Source: Micromonospora endophytica (GTDB lineage: Bacteria; Actinomycetota; Actinomycetes; Mycobacteriales; Micromonosporaceae). Taken from it: DNA of 50,600 nucleotides. The stretch lies in contig NZ_POTX01000013.1 of the NCBI RefSeq assembly GCF_003236305.1, forward strand, positions 1 to 50,600, given 5' to 3'. Positions within the stretch are counted from its first letter, which is position 1, and the number at the start of each line of letters is the position of its first letter. A program made the position numbers and the translations under genes. The notes beneath the pieces are model-generated. The model did no database searches and was not told the DNA's origin. It saw only the letters and a list, made by a program, of their open reading frames with translations. Below, in pieces: positions 33,457 to 41,255 of the stretch.

Positions 33457-33852
33457 GTGCCGGATATTCCGCTTACCGACGCACTGGCCGCGCTGATTCG
33501 GGATCTGCGACGTGCGACGTCTGGCAGCCCCGAAGACGGTGTGGAAGTGGAACTGAGCCTGGTGGCACGGGCCGATCGCCATGGCGTCACCTGGCAGCTG
33601 GCGACAACGGAGGACGTCGGGGCGGTCCGGGTCCGATTGACTGTGCATCCGTGGCGATGGCCCCCACCCGACATTCCCGTTCCCGATCTGCCCCCTGCGG
33701 TGAGAAATCCCCCACCCGCTGTCTCCTACGCACCGAAGCCGGGCTACGACGAGACGTCTGTCGGCCTCGATCCGAACCGCCTCGGCAGCGCTCACCTGCC
33801 ACCGATCGTCCGTCCCAAGCCCGGCGTGGACATCGAGCGCGATGACGATTGA
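33457..33852 (+). CDS. Trypco2-like small protein
   Basis: About 131 residues. The first 60 (PDIPLTDALAALIRDLRRA, then VEVELSLVARADRHGVTWQL and VRVRLTVHP) match the pattern of the trypsin-co-occurring domain 2 (Trypco2): a helix after IPL followed by a short beta-sheet region. The rest is a Pro-rich tail (PPPDIPVPDLPPAV). The GTG at 33457 follows GGAGG by 4 nt and starts right before the domain; a GTG 30 nt earlier is in frame but has no ribosome site. The end overlaps the next gene by 11 nt. Trypco domains are found beside or fused to trypsin-like proteases in NTPase-based conflict systems, and such a protease is two genes downstream. The assignment is from memory of the family. Confidence 0.72.
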   Translation: MPDIPLTDALAALIRDLRRATSGSPEDGVEVELSLVARADRHGVTWQLATTEDVGAVRVRLTVHPWRWPPPDIPVPDLPPAVRNPPPAVSYAPKPGYDETSVGLDPNRLGSAHLPPIVRPKPGVDIERDDD

Positions 33853-34711
33853 CGGCACCGGCGGCGACCCCGGCACCGATGCACTGGAACGCGGTAACGA
33901 CCGGATCCGTGACGCGGCGAAATGGTTGGTCGCCAGCGCCGCGGCGGTCGGCGCGGCGATGCTTGCCGGCAGCCAACTGTCGAGCATCGGCGAACTCCCG
34001 CTCGGCGTACCCGATTCCGTGGAGAATGCTCGGCTCTGGGTGGCGATGTGGGGTGCCGTCGCCGGGCTCAGCGCCGTGGTGTACGCCATCTGGACCGCCG
34101 TGCAGATACTGCTGCCGAAACTGGTGCTGATCAGCGATCTCGAACAGGCATGGACGCAGCGAAGGTCCGTACTGGATCCGGTGGTGGAGCATTTCCGACG
34201 CAATCCCAAATACCTGCAGGGATTCTCGACTCCGGGCGAAGTCGTCGCCGCCCGCGAGGAACTGATCGTCGCGCAGCGCGATCCGGCGACCGCTGACGAC
34301 ATCCGGGTGGAGCTGGCGGCCCGGATCGCCGATCTGGACGATCGGATCACCGCGATCGAGGACACCGCCACCCACGAGGCGCTGAAGGAGCAGTTCACGC
34401 GTGCGCTGCACCGGCTGATGCTGGCCACCGCCGTCGCCGCGGTCGGCATCGTGGCCTTCGCCTGGTCGGCCAACCCCCCGGCCCACCAGCCCACCGCGGA
34501 TCTGCGCAACGCCCGCCTGGTCGACGCGTACCTGCGCGACGCCGACCTGCGCAACGCCAAACTGGACCACGCCGACCTCACCAACGCCGACCTGACCGGC
34601 GCGGACCTCTCCGGTGCCTCGATCAACGGTGTCGTCTGGCGCAACACCATCTGCCCCGACGGCACCAACAGCGACGCCAACCGCCACACCTGCGCCGGCC
34701 ATCTGTCGTGA
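33842..34711 (+). CDS. Membrane pentapeptide-repeat protein
   Basis: A 289-residue protein with three hydrophobic helices (about 26-44, 65-90 and 192-209). Between the second and third lies a soluble, charged, partly coiled-coil stretch (91-191). Residues 219-265 are pentapeptide repeats (A-D/N-L-x-x units such as ADLRN, ADLTN, ADLTG, ADLSG) forming a short right-handed beta helix. The tail holds two Cys (271, 284) around a CPDGTNSD stretch. With an inside N-terminus the repeats and Cys pair would be outside the membrane; the topology is inferred. It overlaps its upstream neighbour by 11 nt and the trypsin-STAND gene by 4 nt, so all three are made together. It may anchor or sense for the protease-NTPase. 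Confidence 0.78.
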   Translation: MTIDGTGGDPGTDALERGNDRIRDAAKWLVASAAAVGAAMLAGSQLSSIGELPLGVPDSVENARLWVAMWGAVAGLSAVVYAIWTAVQILLPKLVLISDLEQAWTQRRSVLDPVVEHFRRNPKYLQGFSTPGEVVAAREELIVAQRDPATADDIRVELAARIADLDDRITAIEDTATHEALKEQFTRALHRLMLATAVAAVGIVAFAWSANPPAHQPTADLRNARLVDAYLRDADLRNAKLDHADLTNADLTGADLSGASINGVVWRNTICPDGTNSDANRHTCAGHLS

Positions 34712-37700
34712 CCGGGCTCGAACCGCACGTCCAACGGGTGGTGAAGGTCCACGGCACGTTGCTCGGATCCGGCTACGCCGTCGGCGTCGACCTGGTGCTG
34801 ACCGCTGGTCATGTGGTCGGTCCACGCGGGGACGCGGCGTGGATCTCCCGTAGCGACAGCACCGCCGCACGCGAGCACCGGGCCACGGTGATCTGGCGGG
34901 GTGACGGCATCGACGCCGACGCCGCCCTGCTCCGACTGGACATTCCGCTCTGGACGGCGGAGGAGACCCGCACCCGCTACGGCGAGCTGCGCGGCCACCA
35001 GCCGGTGCCCTGCCTCACCGCCGGCTATCCGTGGGTCCGGGTGGGCCACGACGGGCTACGCCGCCTCGACGAGCTGCCCGGCCACGTGATGCCCAGTCTC
35101 GGCTTCGAGGACCACCGGTACGCGCTGGACTCCACCCGGATCGCCCCGAACCCACCCGGGCCGCTGCGGGATCCGACAGGCGAGCCGGTACGCGACGAGA
35201 ACGGTGAGCCGGTGCCCGACGCCCACCCGCACAGCGGCTACTCGGGCGCGCCGCTGCTGACCTCCGGCGCGCGGCAGCTCCTGCTGGGCGTCGTGGTGGC
35301 GGTGCCGTCCCGGTACGGCCCCGGGCGGCTCGACGCGGTACGGATCACCCGGTTGCTCGCCGACCCCACCTTCGCCGGCCTGGTCGGCACCTCTCCCGAC
35401 CAGATCGAACGGGAACCGGCGCAGCTGCTGCCGACCGGGATCGTCGCGCACGACGAGGCCCTGGCCGAGCTGGCGGACCATCTGCGCGCCGATCGGCTGC
35501 CCTACGTCCCGCCCGCCGACGCCGGCGCGGCGACCCATCCCGGACGCCTGCTGGACCGCCTGGACGAACTGGCCGGCCACTGCGGTCTGCTGCTGGTCGG
35601 CCAGGCCGGCATCGGCAAGACCCGCACCTGCCTGGAGGTCGCCAACTGCGCGGTCGACGCCGGCTGGCGGGTGCTGCACGTGCGTCCCGGCGAGCCGCTC
35701 GTCACCACCGAACAACTCATCGACGTGGTGAACGGCGCCACCGACCAACGCCTGCTGATCATCATCGACTACCTGAACCTCAGCGGCCTGGACTACCCCG
35801 CGATCCGGCACCGGCTGCTGCCCGCCGCCCGGGCGCGCGGGATCCGCCTCGCCATGCTGGGCTCGGCCCGACCCGGCTGGTTCCACCAGAAGGACAACAC
35901 TCCACTCACCCAGGTCTTCCGGCCGGTCGAGCTACGGCCGGAGGACGAGCACCTGGACCGGATCCGGCATCAGGTGGTCACCACCCTGGCACCGCGGGCG
36001 CGGGCGATCCTCGGTGACGAGCGGTTGGCCCACCTGTGTGGTCGGCGTCCGGTCGTGGCGACCCTCATCGCCGCCGAGGCCGAGGCCCAGGCGGCCCGGG
36101 GCAAACTGTCGACGGCAACCGCCGACCTGCGACCGGAGTACCTGCTCGACTGGCTGGTCCGCCGGCTCGACGAGGACGACCTGCTGCACCAGGCCCAACG
36201 GTTGGACGACGAACGCGAGCCCGACCTCCGGTTGCAGATCTACGCCGCGATGGCCGCCGCCACCCCGCAGCCCCGTCCCGCCCTGGTCGCGTGCGGCGCC
36301 CGCGTCGCGGGTGGTGACGACGCACGGGCCGAGCACCTGATCGAGGTCCTGCTGACGATGGGCTGGATGATCGCGACCTCGGACGGGTTGGCGCCGGTGC
36401 ACGACATCGTGGTCGACCAACTGCTGGAACACACGACCGTCCGGGCCGGGCTGAACACGGTCCGGACCGCTGTCGCCGACCGGATCCTCGGTGCCAGCCT
36501 GACCAGTGCCCGCACCATCGGCCGGTACGCCATGAATCTCGATCGGCTGCTGCGCGACCTGGCGCTGCAACAGCGCGACGGTCCACTCGCCGGGCACTGT
36601 GCGGCCTGGTTGAGTGCCCACGCGACGGCGGCCGGCGAGTTGCTCGCCGGCCCGCAGGACGTCGGCGCGTACGCCCTCGGCGCGGTGCTGGACAACTCAC
36701 CCTGGGCGCAGGTGCTCTTCCAACACTGGCCGCAGCTCGGCGCGCCCTGGCTGAACGTGCACGGCACGTCCCTGGCCGCGCGGCACATCCTCTACAAGGG
36801 GCTGCGGACTGTCGCCTCCCCACAGGCGGCCCGGCTGATCGAGGTGGCGACCGCCTGGCTGACCCGGCACCAGACGGCTCTGGAGGCCAGTTTCGTCATC
36901 GCGACCCTGTTGGGACGGGCCGACCTGCCCCGCCGAGACGCCCGCCTCGTCATCGACGCCGCCCGACCCTGGCTCGGTCACCACGTGGAACTCACCGACG
37001 CCGGCTTCGTGCTGCGCCCGCTGCTGAACCGGACCGACCTCACCCCCGACGACGTACGCCACGCCATCGACACCACCCGACGCTGGCTCACCCGGTACGA
37101 GGAACTCACCGACGCCAAGTTCGTCCTGCATCCGCTGCTGAACCGGACCGACCTCACCCCCGACGACGTACGCCACGCCATCGACACCGCCCACCGCTGG
37201 CTGCACCACCACAACGAGCTCATCGACACCCAGTTCGTCCTGCGCCCGCTGCTGGACCGGACCGACCTCACCCCCGACGACGCCCGCCACGCCATCGACA
37301 CCACCCGACGCTGGCTCACCCGGTACGGGGAACTCACCGACGCCAAGTTCGTCCTGCATCCGCTGCTGAACCGGACCGACCTCACCCCCGACGACGCCCG
37401 CCACGCCATCGACACCACCCGACGCTGGCTCAGTCACCACGAGAAACTCACCGACGCCGGCTTCGTCCTGCATCCGCTGCTGAACCGGACCGACCTCACC
37501 CCCGACGACGCCCGCCACGCCATCGACACCACCCGACGCTGGCTCAGTCACCACGAGAAACTCACCGAGGCCGGCTTCGTGCTGCGCCCGCTGCTGGGCC
37601 GCGCCGATCTCACGCCCGAGGAGACCGAGCACGGCATCGACACCGCCCTGAACTGGCTGTGCCGGCACGGCGACACCAACGAGGCGGGATACGTACTGCC

Positions 37701-38490
37701 CCGGCTGTTGGCGCTGCGCAAGATGACCGACCTGCCGGAGTGGCTACCCGCGGTCATCGACCGGTGGGCGGATCGGCACCGGTCGGAGCCGGACATCGTC
37801 TTCGTCACCAAGCATCTCTCCCGGCAGAACGCGCTGACGGAGGTCACCGCCGACGTGGTCCTGGACTGGGCCGCCGAGCATCCGCACGATCCCGACATCC
37901 CCTGGCGGATGAACGGCGTCGCCACCGCGATCGACCGGTTCCCGTTGTTGGCCGGTCGGCTGTTGCGGGCCGTCGAACGATTTCTCGACGGCATCGAGGG
38001 TGAGCAGGCGGACGTCAACAGGCACGGCGAGGTGGACGGCCTCGTCCAGTCACTCTGTCGGCCGAGGACGCTGCGTTGTGGGTTGGCCGGTGCCCGCGTC
38101 GACGACATCCTGCTCCGCTGGCTGGCCCACCCGGCCACGCTGAACCCCAGGTGTTCGAAAGGGACCCACTACCGCGACAAGGTGAGCCGGGCCTGCGCCC
38201 TGGTGCGCGCCGGCCGTCTCTCCCGCCAGGGCGCGATCGACGTGCTGGCCCGGCTGCACACCTGGATCCCCCACTGGCGGCTCACCGAAGCGCATTTCCC
38301 GCTGCGGGACGCGGCCCTGGAGGACGTGGCGACGCTGCTGGCGCAGCTGCGACAGCCGCCGGATCACGTCCCGCACCGGCCGGTCGCCGCGCCCGCCGGC
38401 CAAGCCGGTCCCGGCACCGTCCCGGCTGGCATACCCTCGGATCATGCGCCGCCTGGCCCGCCTCGCCGCCCGGACCCCGGCGGACCGTGA
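34708..38490 (+). CDS. Trypsin-like protease fused to a STAND NTPase with 38-residue repeats
   Basis: A 1260-residue multidomain protein. (1) Residues 1-230: trypsin-like fold with triad His35 (LTAGHVV), Asp71 (DADAALLRL) and Ser179 (HSGYSGAPLL). (2) About 245-560: STAND-type P-loop NTPase, Walker A GQAGIGKT (298-305), Walker B LLIIIDYL (Asp354), then a GSARPGW sensor-like segment and winged-helix-like region. (3) 580-730: helical linker. (4) 736-1001: seven 38-residue helical repeats, nearly identical in the middle. (5) 1002-1220: a divergent helical continuation, then a Pro-rich tail. No signal peptide or transmembrane helix. GTG at 34708 overlaps the pentapeptide gene stop. STAND proteins act as signal-triggered switches; here the repeats would be the sensor and the protease the effector. 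The last 47 nt overlap the acyltransferase gene. Confidence 0.88.
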   Translation: MTGLEPHVQRVVKVHGTLLGSGYAVGVDLVLTAGHVVGPRGDAAWISRSDSTAAREHRATVIWRGDGIDADAALLRLDIPLWTAEETRTRYGELRGHQPVPCLTAGYPWVRVGHDGLRRLDELPGHVMPSLGFEDHRYALDSTRIAPNPPGPLRDPTGEPVRDENGEPVPDAHPHSGYSGAPLLTSGARQLLLGVVVAVPSRYGPGRLDAVRITRLLADPTFAGLVGTSPDQIEREPAQLLPTGIVAHDEALAELADHLRADRLPYVPPADAGAATHPGRLLDRLDELAGHCGLLLVGQAGIGKTRTCLEVANCAVDAGWRVLHVRPGEPLVTTEQLIDVVNGATDQRLLIIIDYLNLSGLDYPAIRHRLLPAARARGIRLAMLGSARPGWFHQKDNTPLTQVFRPVELRPEDEHLDRIRHQVVTTLAPRARAILGDERLAHLCGRRPVVATLIAAEAEAQAARGKLSTATADLRPEYLLDWLVRRLDEDDLLHQAQRLDDEREPDLRLQIYAAMAAATPQPRPALVACGARVAGGDDARAEHLIEVLLTMGWMIATSDGLAPVHDIVVDQLLEHTTVRAGLNTVRTAVADRILGASLTSARTIGRYAMNLDRLLRDLALQQRDGPLAGHCAAWLSAHATAAGELLAGPQDVGAYALGAVLDNSPWAQVLFQHWPQLGAPWLNVHGTSLAARHILYKGLRTVASPQAARLIEVATAWLTRHQTALEASFVIATLLGRADLPRRDARLVIDAARPWLGHHVELTDAGFVLRPLLNRTDLTPDDVRHAIDTTRRWLTRYEELTDAKFVLHPLLNRTDLTPDDVRHAIDTAHRWLHHHNELIDTQFVLRPLLDRTDLTPDDARHAIDTTRRWLTRYGELTDAKFVLHPLLNRTDLTPDDARHAIDTTRRWLSHHEKLTDAGFVLHPLLNRTDLTPDDARHAIDTTRRWLSHHEKLTEAGFVLRPLLGRADLTPEETEHGIDTALNWLCRHGDTNEAGYVLPRLLALRKMTDLPEWLPAVIDRWADRHRSEPDIVFVTKHLSRQNALTEVTADVVLDWAAEHPHDPDIPWRMNGVATAIDRFPLLAGRLLRAVERFLDGIEGEQADVNRHGEVDGLVQSLCRPRTLRCGLAGARVDDILLRWLAHPATLNPRCSKGTHYRDKVSRACALVRAGRLSRQGAIDVLARLHTWIPHWRLTEAHFPLRDAALEDVATLLAQLRQPPDHVPHRPVAAPAGQAGPGTVPAGIPSDHAPPGPPRRPDPGGP
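36913..37710 (+). repeat. Seven tandem 114-bp coding repeats
   Basis: Units start at 36913, 37027, 37141, 37255, 37369, 37483 and 37597, each exactly 114 nt (38 codons) inside the trypsin-STAND gene. The core unit reads NRTDLTPDD-x-RHAIDTTRRWL and ends FVLHPLL or FVLRPLL. Units 2-6 are highly similar in DNA, while 1 and 7 are diverged. Blocks are shared in a mosaic way: units 2 and 3 have GACGTACGCC where 4-6 have GACGCCCGCC; units 2 and 4 share the CTCACCCGGTAC block; units 5 and 6 share CTCAGTCACCACGAG. This indicates recent duplication and gene conversion. Confidence 0.95.
38432..38437 (+). promoter_or_regulatory. Possible leaderless promoter of the acyltransferase gene
   Basis: TACCCT ends 6 nt before the ATG at 38444, the spacing expected for a -10 box of a leaderless transcript. 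It lies inside the trypsin-STAND coding region, and no ribosome site precedes the ATG. Confidence 0.35.
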
Positions 38491-39793
38491 GCGCTACCTC
38501 GACCTGCTTCGGGCGTTGGCGATCGTGCTTGTCGTCCTCGGCCACTGGACGATCGCCAGCATCTATCACGACCAACACGGCCGGCCGGACGGCCACTCGG
38601 CGCTGCCGGCGATTCCCTGGGCCTACCCGCTGACCTGGTTGGTCCAGGTCATGCCGGTGTTCTTTCTGGTCGGCGGCTACGCCAACGCCGCCTCGCTCGC
38701 GGCGCACCGCGGCCGGGGCGGCGACTGGGCCGGTTGGCTGCTCGGCCGCAGCGCCCGGCTGCTGCGCCCGACCACCGTGCTGCTGGTGGTGCTGGTGGGC
38801 GGCGCGCTGCTGGCCCGGTTGGCCGGCACCGAGCCGAGCCAGGTCCGCCCCGTCGTCTGGTTCGCCACCATCCCGCTGTGGTTTCTCGCCGCGTACCTGG
38901 CCGTGGTGCCGTTGACCCCGCTGATGTACGCGCTGCACCGCCGCTTCGGGCTGGCGGTGCCGGCGGTCCTGGTGCTGCTCGTCGCCCTCGGTGATCTGGG
39001 TCGTGCGTTCGGTCCGGCCGAGTTGGCCCTGGCCAACTACCTGCTCGGCTGGCTCGCCGTCCACCAGGTCGGTTTCGCCTGGTACGACGCCCGCCGGGGC
39101 ACCTGCCGACGCGCCCGCTGCCTGCCCATGTCGCGTCGGGCCGCCGGGGCGATGCTCGTCGGCGGGCTCGCCGTCGCGGTGCTGCTCACCGCCGTCGGGC
39201 CGTACCCGGTGAGCATGATCAACGGGCCGGGTGAGCGGATGGCGAACGCCGCTCCGCCCAGCGTCGCGCTGCTCGCCGTGGCCACCGCCCAGCTCGGGCT
39301 GATCCTGCTGCTGCGCGAACGGGCCGAACGTTGGCTGCACCGCAGCCGCCCCTGGCAGGTGGTGATCGGCGTCAACTCGGTGGTGCTCACCGTCTTCCTG
39401 TGGCACCTGAGCGCGGTGGTGCTGCTGGTGGGGGCGCTGGACGGGCTCGGTGTGCTGCCCACCCCGGCGGCCGGTTCGGCGGCCTGGTTCGCCTGGCGGC
39501 TGCCCTGGGTGCTGCTGCTGGCCGTGGTGCTCGCCGTCCTGGTCGCCGTCTTCGGCCCGATCGAGGCCCGTACCGGCCGGGCCGAAGACCGGGCACCCGG
39601 GTGGTCGGTCCAGGTCCGGGGCGTGCTCACCGTCGCCGGTTTCGCCGCCGTGGGGTACGCCTTGGCGGCCAACGCCACCACCGCGAAGACCGCACCCGAG
39701 CCGTTCGGGCTGCCCGCCTCGGCGCTGGTGGCGTACCTGGCCGGGGCGGGCGTGCTGCGGCTGCTCAGGTCTGGGTGGGGAAGCCGAGGTTGA
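38444..39793 (+). CDS. Acyltransferase family 3 membrane protein
   Basis: A 449-residue integral membrane protein with about ten helices. The opening ERYLDLLRALAIVLVVLGHW is the family signature with the conserved Arg and His; MPVFFLVGGYANAASL follows. Members move acyl groups onto sugars or other surface molecules. The ATG at 38444 lies 47 nt inside the end of the trypsin-STAND gene and has no ribosome site; no good later start is evident before the signature at residue 15. The 3' end overlaps the convergent mmsA gene by 29 nt. It may be read from its own leaderless start rather than belong to the conflict operon. Confidence 0.82.
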   Translation: MRRLARLAARTPADRERYLDLLRALAIVLVVLGHWTIASIYHDQHGRPDGHSALPAIPWAYPLTWLVQVMPVFFLVGGYANAASLAAHRGRGGDWAGWLLGRSARLLRPTTVLLVVLVGGALLARLAGTEPSQVRPVVWFATIPLWFLAAYLAVVPLTPLMYALHRRFGLAVPAVLVLLVALGDLGRAFGPAELALANYLLGWLAVHQVGFAWYDARRGTCRRARCLPMSRRAAGAMLVGGLAVAVLLTAVGPYPVSMINGPGERMANAAPPSVALLAVATAQLGLILLLRERAERWLHRSRPWQVVIGVNSVVLTVFLWHLSAVVLLVGALDGLGVLPTPAAGSAAWFAWRLPWVLLLAVVLAVLVAVFGPIEARTGRAEDRAPGWSVQVRGVLTVAGFAAVGYALAANATTAKTAPEPFGLPASALVAYLAGAGVLRLLRSGWGSRG

Positions 39794-41255
39794 CCCCGCC
39801 GTGGCGGGGGTCGAGCCAGCGACTGGTGACCACCTTGCCCCGGGTGAAGAAGGCCACCCCGTCGGCGCCGTGCGCGTGCAGGTCGCCGAAGAGCGAGGAC
39901 TTCCAGCCGCCGAAGGAGTAGTACGCCATCGGCACCGGGATCGGCACGTTGATGCCGACCATGCCCACCTCCACCTCGTGCTGGTAGCGCCGGGCCGCGC
40001 CACCGTCGTTGGTGAAGATCGCCGTGCCGTTGCCGTACGGGCTGGCGTTGACCAGGGCGACCGCCTCGTCGTACGAGCCGACCCGCAGCACCGACAGCAC
40101 CGGGCCGAAGATCTCGTCGGTGTAGATCGACATCTCCGGGGTGACGTGGTCGAACAGGGTCGGGCCGAGCCAGAAGCCGTCCGGTTCGCCGTCCGGCTGC
40201 ACCTCGCGACCGTCGACCACCGGCACCGCGCCGGCCGCCACGCCCGCCTCGACGTAGGACCGGACCCGGTCCGCGTGCGCGGCGGTGACCAGCGGACCCA
40301 TGTCGCAGCCACGCCGCCCGTCGCCGGTCCGCAGCCCGGCCATCCGGCGCGCGATCCGGGCCACCAGGTCGTCGGCGACCGGCTCGACGGCGACCAGCGC
40401 GGAGATCGCCATGCACCGCTCCCCCGCCGAGCCGAACCCGGCGTTGACCGCCGCGTCGGCGGCCAGGTCCAGGTCGGCGTCGGGGAGCACCACCATGTGG
40501 TTCTTCGCTCCACCGAGCGCCTGCACCCGCTTGCCGGCGGCAGTGCCGCGCTGGTAGACGTGCCGGGCGACCGGGGTGGAGCCGACGAAGGACACCGCCT
40601 TGACCGTCGGGTGGTCCAGCAGCGCGTCGACCGCCTCGGCGTCGCCGTTGACCACGTTGAGCACCCCGTCGGGCAGGCCCGCCTCGGCGAACCACTCGGC
40701 CAGCAACAGCGCCGCGCTCGGGTCCTTCTCGCTCGGCTTGAGCACCACCGCGTTGCCGGCGGCCACCGCCACCGGCACGAACCACAGCGGCACCATCACC
40801 GGGAAGTTGAACGGGCTGATCACCGCCACCACGCCGAGCGGCTGCCGCAGACTGTACGAGTCGACCTCGGTGGAGACGTTCTCGCTGAAGCCGCCGCGCA
40901 ACGCCGACGGGATGCCGCAGGCGTACTCGATGACCTCAAGCCCGCGCTGCACCTCGCCGGCGGCGTCGGCGAGCACCTTGCCGTGCTCGGCGGTGATCAC
41001 CTCGGCGAGCCGGTCCCGGCGGGCGTGCACCAGCTCGCGGAAGGCGAAGAGCACGGCCGTGCGCTTCGCCAGCGACGCGTCGCGCCAGGCCCGCGCCGCC
41101 CGCTCGGCGGCCTCGACCGCGACCGCCACGTCCGCGGCGCAGGCCAGCTCCACCTGACCGGTACGCCGACCGGTGGCCGGGTCGAAGACGTCGCCGCGCC
41201 GCGCCGAGTCGCCGCCGACCCGCTTGCCGTCGATGAAGTGCCCGATGAGGTTCAC
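39765..41255 (-). CDS. mmsA: CoA-acylating methylmalonate-semialdehyde dehydrogenase
   Basis: A 496-residue aldehyde dehydrogenase with family features: SPFNFPVMVPLWFVPVAVA, VLKPSEKDPSA, GGAKNHMVVLPDADLD, and catalytic Cys281 in GSAGERCMAIS. The GGAKNH motif and the absence of the general-base Glu of ordinary ALDHs are typical of MmsA/IolA, which make acyl-CoA rather than free acid. Substrates are methylmalonate semialdehyde (valine, thymine) or malonate semialdehyde (beta-alanine, inositol). GTG at 41255 overlaps the aminotransferase stop by 4 nt; together they point to transamination of beta-alanine or beta-aminoisobutyrate followed by conversion to acetyl- or propionyl-CoA. Confidence 0.93.
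   Translation of the reverse strand: MNLIGHFIDGKRVGGDSARRGDVFDPATGRRTGQVELACAADVAVAVEAAERAARAWRDASLAKRTAVLFAFRELVHARRDRLAEVITAEHGKVLADAAGEVQRGLEVIEYACGIPSALRGGFSENVSTEVDSYSLRQPLGVVAVISPFNFPVMVPLWFVPVAVAAGNAVVLKPSEKDPSAALLLAEWFAEAGLPDGVLNVVNGDAEAVDALLDHPTVKAVSFVGSTPVARHVYQRGTAAGKRVQALGGAKNHMVVLPDADLDLAADAAVNAGFGSAGERCMAISALVAVEPVADDLVARIARRMAGLRTGDGRRGCDMGPLVTAAHADRVRSYVEAGVAAGAVPVVDGREVQPDGEPDGFWLGPTLFDHVTPEMSIYTDEIFGPVLSVLRVGSYDEAVALVNASPYGNGTAIFTNDGGAARRYQHEVEVGMVGINVPIPVPMAYYSFGGWKSSLFGDLHAHGADGVAFFTRGKVVTSRWLDPRHGGVNLGFPTQT

Noticed and set aside
36913..37710. CRISPR array or minisatellite
   Set aside because: The 114-nt units are contiguous, in frame and protein coding, with no unique spacers.
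38444..39793. Acyltransferase as the fourth gene of the conflict module
   Set aside because: It has its own leaderless-type start and no known role in such systems; the 47-nt overlap alone is weak evidence.
38282..40513. A 743-codon minus-strand frame
   Set aside because: Runs antisense to the STAND tail and acyltransferase and out of frame in mmsA; low-complexity Arg/Gln/His.
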